The notes under the pieces were generated by a model. It did no database searches and was not told the DNA's origin. It saw only the letters and a program-made list of their open reading frames with translations. A stretch of 64,000 bases of DNA from Exiguobacterium sp. BMC-KP. GTDB lineage: Bacteria; Bacillota; Bacilli; Exiguobacteriales; Exiguobacteriaceae. The stretch spans positions 1,860,001-1,924,000 of the forward strand of contig NZ_LGIW01000015.1 of NCBI RefSeq assembly GCF_001275385.1, given 5' to 3'. This document shows positions 60,761 to 64,000 of this stretch, in pieces (within the stretch, counting starts at the first letter, position 1; the number at the start of each line of letters is the position of its first letter). The translations under genes and the position numbers were made by a program.

Positions 60761-63700
60761 TTGAATACGACATCCATCTCGAAACCTTTGAAGGTGTTCG
60801 CGAGTCTTCTTATCGTGTTTAGCATCATCCTATCATCACTACCGATAGTGAACGCAGCGACGACGAAAGCAACGACTTATCGTCTATCAGCAGATACAGA
60901 TCTGTATGATAAGACGACATCTTCACGGAAACGCTTGTTGACGATCAAGACCGGAACGATCGTTTCATCCGCATATGATGCTGGAAGCTACAAAAAAGTA
61001 ACATATGGCGGAAAAACGGGATATGTCGCTTCAAAATATTTAGTGTTGTACGAGAAAAAGCAAGCGATCTCTGGACAACGCTATATCGTCTCTACAAATA
61101 CGGCGATTAAAAATGCGGCACGCACGACAGCAACAACGATTGGCACCTTGCAAAATAAGGATGTGTATTATACGACACAGCGGGTTACCGATCCATACGG
61201 TAAGACATGGTATCGTCTGAATTACGCAGGGAAAACAGGATATGTCCCATCCGGCGCTACTCCTGTTTCGTATCAAAACATCAAGAACGAAACACTTCGA
61301 ACGACTGATACCTATACATTACGCACCTATGCAGGGACGGGATATCCAAAAATTCAATCGATTCCATCTGGAACAAACGTTGAAGTAGTTGGAAAAATTA
61401 ATGAATGGTATAGCGTTCGTTACGGAAAAAATAGTGGGTATATGCACCGTGACGCTTTTTTACAAGTCTCTAAACAAAGTGTCCAAACGATTCCTACTGC
61501 ACGTTTTCTATTGAAGAAATCCGTTGAGATCAAAGCATCTGCCTCTTCAACGAGTAAAACGATTGCTTCTTTAAAAACAGGTGATGCGTATTACACGACG
61601 ACACTTGCAACGGATTCACGTGGTGGCACGTGGCACAAAATCAAAAAAGACGGTCAAACCGGTTATATCTTAGCAAATCAAGGGACTAGCGTGAATTATG
61701 AAAGTCTGACGAACATGTCATTCGTCACAACAGCTAAAACGACGATTCGGTCGTATGCAGGCAGCTCGTATGCAGGGATCAAGTCGATCCCAGCCGGTGC
61801 AAAACCACTCGTCTCTGGTCGAATCGGTACATGGTATCGTGTCTCGTACGACGGTGTAACAGGATATGCGTCCGCTGCGACGTTTAAGACAGCAGCCATC
61901 GTCCAAAAGATTTCAGGTACACGCTTCGCAGTCACGTCCTCAACGGATGTTTTAGTCGCTCCTGAGGCAGATGCATTTAAAGTCGCTACACTTCAAGAAG
62001 GCGATATCTATTACACGACACGTCTCATCACACTTGGTTCTAAAAAATGGTATCAGATCACAAAAGACGGGAAGACAGGCTACATCGCGTATGGCAGTGG
62101 AGAAAAAGTCATCTATCAAGCTGATAGCGTGACGATGAAAACTACTAACGCTACAGGCTTGAAGTCTTATGCTGGCGTATCTTACGCTTCCGTCAAGTCC
62201 ATCCCAAGCGGAACCAAGGTATCTGTAACAGGGTCCATCAATGAGTGGTACCGTGTGACGTATGAAGGAAAAACTGGATACGTTCATCAAGAGGATTTGA
62301 ACGAATACATCGTAACGTCTACAATCTCACCAGCGCGTTATGTATTAAACACATCAATCGACGTCAAGACAACTTATCAGACCGATGCTGATACATGGAA
62401 AACGCTAAAGAATGGGGATGTCTATTACACGACGCGTCTTGTCACGAACGGTCACGGTCAGTCGTGGCATCGTATTTCAGTGGATGGGAAAACAGGATAC
62501 ATCCGAGCAAACCAAGGAAACCCGATTTCATACAGTAAGATTTCAGCCCATCGTTATAAAACGGTACAAACGACTTCTCTAAAGTCATACGCCGGTCCAA
62601 CATACAGCGAAGTCTCATCGCTTGCGAAAGGAACAGTCGTACAAGTGAACGGTACGATTGGGACATGGACGAATGTGAGTGTTAATGGAAAAACAGGTTA
62701 CATCGATGGATCCTATTTAACACCTTACACAGAAACGAAAAAGATTAGTGGTGCTCGTTTCCTCGCGAACGAGAATTTAATCATTCGAAATTCACCTTTA
62801 GAAGAAGCAACAACACTTACGACATTAGCTAAAGGAAATGTTTACTACACGACTTCACTCATTACATCGCATACGAATAAACAATGGCATAAAGTAACGA
62901 TCAATGGAAAAACAGGTTATGTCGATACGAAGGCATCCACAAGTAAAATCGACTATATTTCGAAAGACTCGTTATATGTTCGCGCTACAAGTGCTACTCC
63001 ACTTCGTTCGTATGTCGGAAGTTCATATCAAGTCGTGACGACGATTCCTTCGAACGTAGTCGTCAACGTCACTGGTCAAATCGGACAGTGGTATAAGATT
63101 TCCTATCAAGGTAAATCAGGCTATGCGTATAATGGAACACTTGTGACGACATCTTCAAAATTAAATGTCTACAACTCTATCGCGACGCCGTATACATTTG
63201 ATACCTTCATCAGTACTCAAATGAAGTTAAATCCTTCACCACAAACGGATTTGTATAAAAACAAAATGATGTATGTCAGCTCGATGTATGTTCGGTTTGG
63301 TGGATCAGAAGATCCTGTCAACGGTACGCTAGCAACCGTTTCGTCAACGACGCCACTGAATATCCGTTCTGGTGCAGCAACGGATAGCCATATCTATGGA
63401 CAATTCCAACCGAAACAGATGATTAAGGTCTATCAACGAATCGGTGATTTCTATACGACGTATCCGCGTGTTTATACCTCTTCCACAGGGTACTGGACAC
63501 TTGGTTGGTTGAATGCACTCGAATCTGATGTCCGGAACGTAGCTGATCCGTTAAAGGTCAGTCGCTCTTCAAAGGAATTCTTCCAATTCCTTGATTTATC
63601 GAAGACGACAGGCGCTTCTGCTGCAACGTTAGATAAAATTATCAGTACAAAAGGTATCTTCGGGAAATGTACGACTGGAAGCTGTGGACAAGCATTCATC

Positions 63701-64000
63701 GATGCTGGAACAGCCTATTCAGTCAACGAAATCTACCTGATCTCTCACGCGCTTCTAGAGACGGGAAATGGAACGTCAACACTAGCAAATGGAGTCATAT
63801 GGAATGGAAAAATGGTCTATAACATGTACGGAATCGGTGCTGTCGATTCGGATCCAATTAACGGTGGAGCAAGAACAGCCTATGAAAAAGGATGGTTTAC
63901 ACCGGAAGCAGCCATCATGGGTGGAGCCGAATTCATCGGAACCCAGTACATTCACCATGCATACAATCAAAACACACTCTATAAAATGCGCTGGAACCCA
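60761..64000 (+). CDS. Giant secreted SH3-repeat autolysin with glucosaminidase domain (3' end outside window)
   Basis: The first 1080 codons are open with no stop to the window edge, so the product exceeds 1080 aa. Start TTG at 60761-60763, nine bases after AGGAGG. Signal peptide about 1-32 (VFASLLIVFSIILSSLPIVNA). Residues ~36-98 are one SH3-like module, ~99-800 five tandem copies of a ~140-residue double module (marks: ISGxRF, DVYYTTRLVT, KTGYI, LKSYAGxSY, IPSGT, GTWYRV), then one more SH3-like unit (~850-910) and a GH73 N-acetylglucosaminidase domain from ~925. The catalytic Glu lies near residue 1000 in SHALLETGNG, and NMYGIGAVDSDP and AAIMGGAEFI follow the family pattern. It should cut wall glycans for cell separation or motility. 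Confidence 0.9.
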   Translation, partial: MNTTSISKPLKVFASLLIVFSIILSSLPIVNAATTKATTYRLSADTDLYDKTTSSRKRLLTIKTGTIVSSAYDAGSYKKVTYGGKTGYVASKYLVLYEKKQAISGQRYIVSTNTAIKNAARTTATTIGTLQNKDVYYTTQRVTDPYGKTWYRLNYAGKTGYVPSGATPVSYQNIKNETLRTTDTYTLRTYAGTGYPKIQSIPSGTNVEVVGKINEWYSVRYGKNSGYMHRDAFLQVSKQSVQTIPTARFLLKKSVEIKASASSTSKTIASLKTGDAYYTTTLATDSRGGTWHKIKKDGQTGYILANQGTSVNYESLTNMSFVTTAKTTIRSYAGSSYAGIKSIPAGAKPLVSGRIGTWYRVSYDGVTGYASAATFKTAAIVQKISGTRFAVTSSTDVLVAPEADAFKVATLQEGDIYYTTRLITLGSKKWYQITKDGKTGYIAYGSGEKVIYQADSVTMKTTNATGLKSYAGVSYASVKSIPSGTKVSVTGSINEWYRVTYEGKTGYVHQEDLNEYIVTSTISPARYVLNTSIDVKTTYQTDADTWKTLKNGDVYYTTRLVTNGHGQSWHRISVDGKTGYIRANQGNPISYSKISAHRYKTVQTTSLKSYAGPTYSEVSSLAKGTVVQVNGTIGTWTNVSVNGKTGYIDGSYLTPYTETKKISGARFLANENLIIRNSPLEEATTLTTLAKGNVYYTTSLITSHTNKQWHKVTINGKTGYVDTKASTSKIDYISKDSLYVRATSATPLRSYVGSSYQVVTTIPSNVVVNVTGQIGQWYKISYQGKSGYAYNGTLVTTSSKLNVYNSIATPYTFDTFISTQMKLNPSPQTDLYKNKMMYVSSMYVRFGGSEDPVNGTLATVSSTTPLNIRSGAATDSHIYGQFQPKQMIKVYQRIGDFYTTYPRVYTSSTGYWTLGWLNALESDVRNVADPLKVSRSSKEFFQFLDLSKTTGASAATLDKIISTKGIFGKCTTGSCGQAFIDAGTAYSVNEIYLISHALLETGNGTSTLANGVIWNGKMVYNMYGIGAVDSDPINGGARTAYEKGWFTPEAAIMGGAEFIGTQYIHHAYNQNTLYKMRWNP

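Noticed and set aside
1-64000. CRISPR arrays, tRNA or rRNA genes, insertion sequences, prophage or integration sites
   Set aside because: Looked for repeat-spacer patterns, tRNA cloverleafs, transposase motifs and integrase genes by eye; none seen. The five autolysin modules are protein-level repeats within a gene.

Overview
The window reads as chromosomal DNA of a low-to-moderate GC Gram-positive bacterium (Bacillota, Bacilli). Shine-Dalgarno sites are strong AGGAGG types, TTG and GTG starts are frequent, intrinsic terminators follow most transcription units, and the content is Bacillales-like (GatCAB with DagK and RlmCD, PotABCD behind an HTH-cupin regulator, SAM-I riboswitch before MetNIQ, YktB, YneR, YqkB, CstR). 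The mixture suggests Exiguobacterium, but that is inference; no rRNA or other taxonomic marker is present. No tRNA, rRNA, CRISPR array, insertion sequence or prophage was seen.

Layout. 1-2.2 kb: BceAB-type ABC transporter (permease cut by the window edge) and glucose-type EIIA. 2.3-11.2 kb: M3 oligoendopeptidase, membrane GGDEF-EAL protein, CBS protein, chemoreceptor and AraC regulator. 11.3-24.4 kb: a GT2/TagF-like wall-polymer transferase, then a long minus-strand block: rlmCD-dagK, gatCAB, mntH, putP, P5C dehydrogenase, YneR. 24.5-31.8 kb: lipoprotein and Bcp peroxiredoxin, an OppA-type peptide-binding lipoprotein behind a structured leader, a triple-repeat protein, a diguanylate cyclase, YktB and a small secreted protein. 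31.9-36.3 kb: polyamine operon. 36.4-45 kb: DegV, a TspO-like protein, YqkB, an MHYT-GGDEF-EAL protein, an ECF sigma/anti-sigma pair, CstR and a secreted phosphodiester-glycosidase-like protein. 45-54 kb: SMP-30, metallo-beta-lactamase-fold and GH13 enzymes, mtnE, the SAM-I riboswitch with metNIQ, an acetyltransferase and a CAP-domain protein. 54-64 kb: a small membrane protein, a large secreted nuclease, a 59-residue YdaT-like protein behind a long structured leader, a YyaL-type thioredoxin-fold protein, and a very large SH3-repeat autolysin that runs off the end.

How it works together. Three separate genes carry c-di-GMP domains in different states: one intact cyclase, one GGDEF-EAL that has lost an expected metal-binding Asp of its GGDEF half, and one MHYT protein whose GGDEF motif is NGTQF. 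Candidate sigma-D (motility sigma factor) promoters, with a CGATA-type -10 and a weak -35 fifteen bases upstream, precede these three genes, the chemoreceptor and the giant autolysin. This suggests, but does not prove, one motility/cell-separation regulon. Several metabolite circuits are readable: SAM control of methionine uptake, a palindrome over the mntH promoter, inverted repeats over the cstR and pot promoters, and a possible ECF autoregulatory site. The least explained parts are noncoding: a 70-base stem before oppA, a roughly 190-base candidate RNA at 38.5 kb and a roughly 370-base leader at 58 kb.
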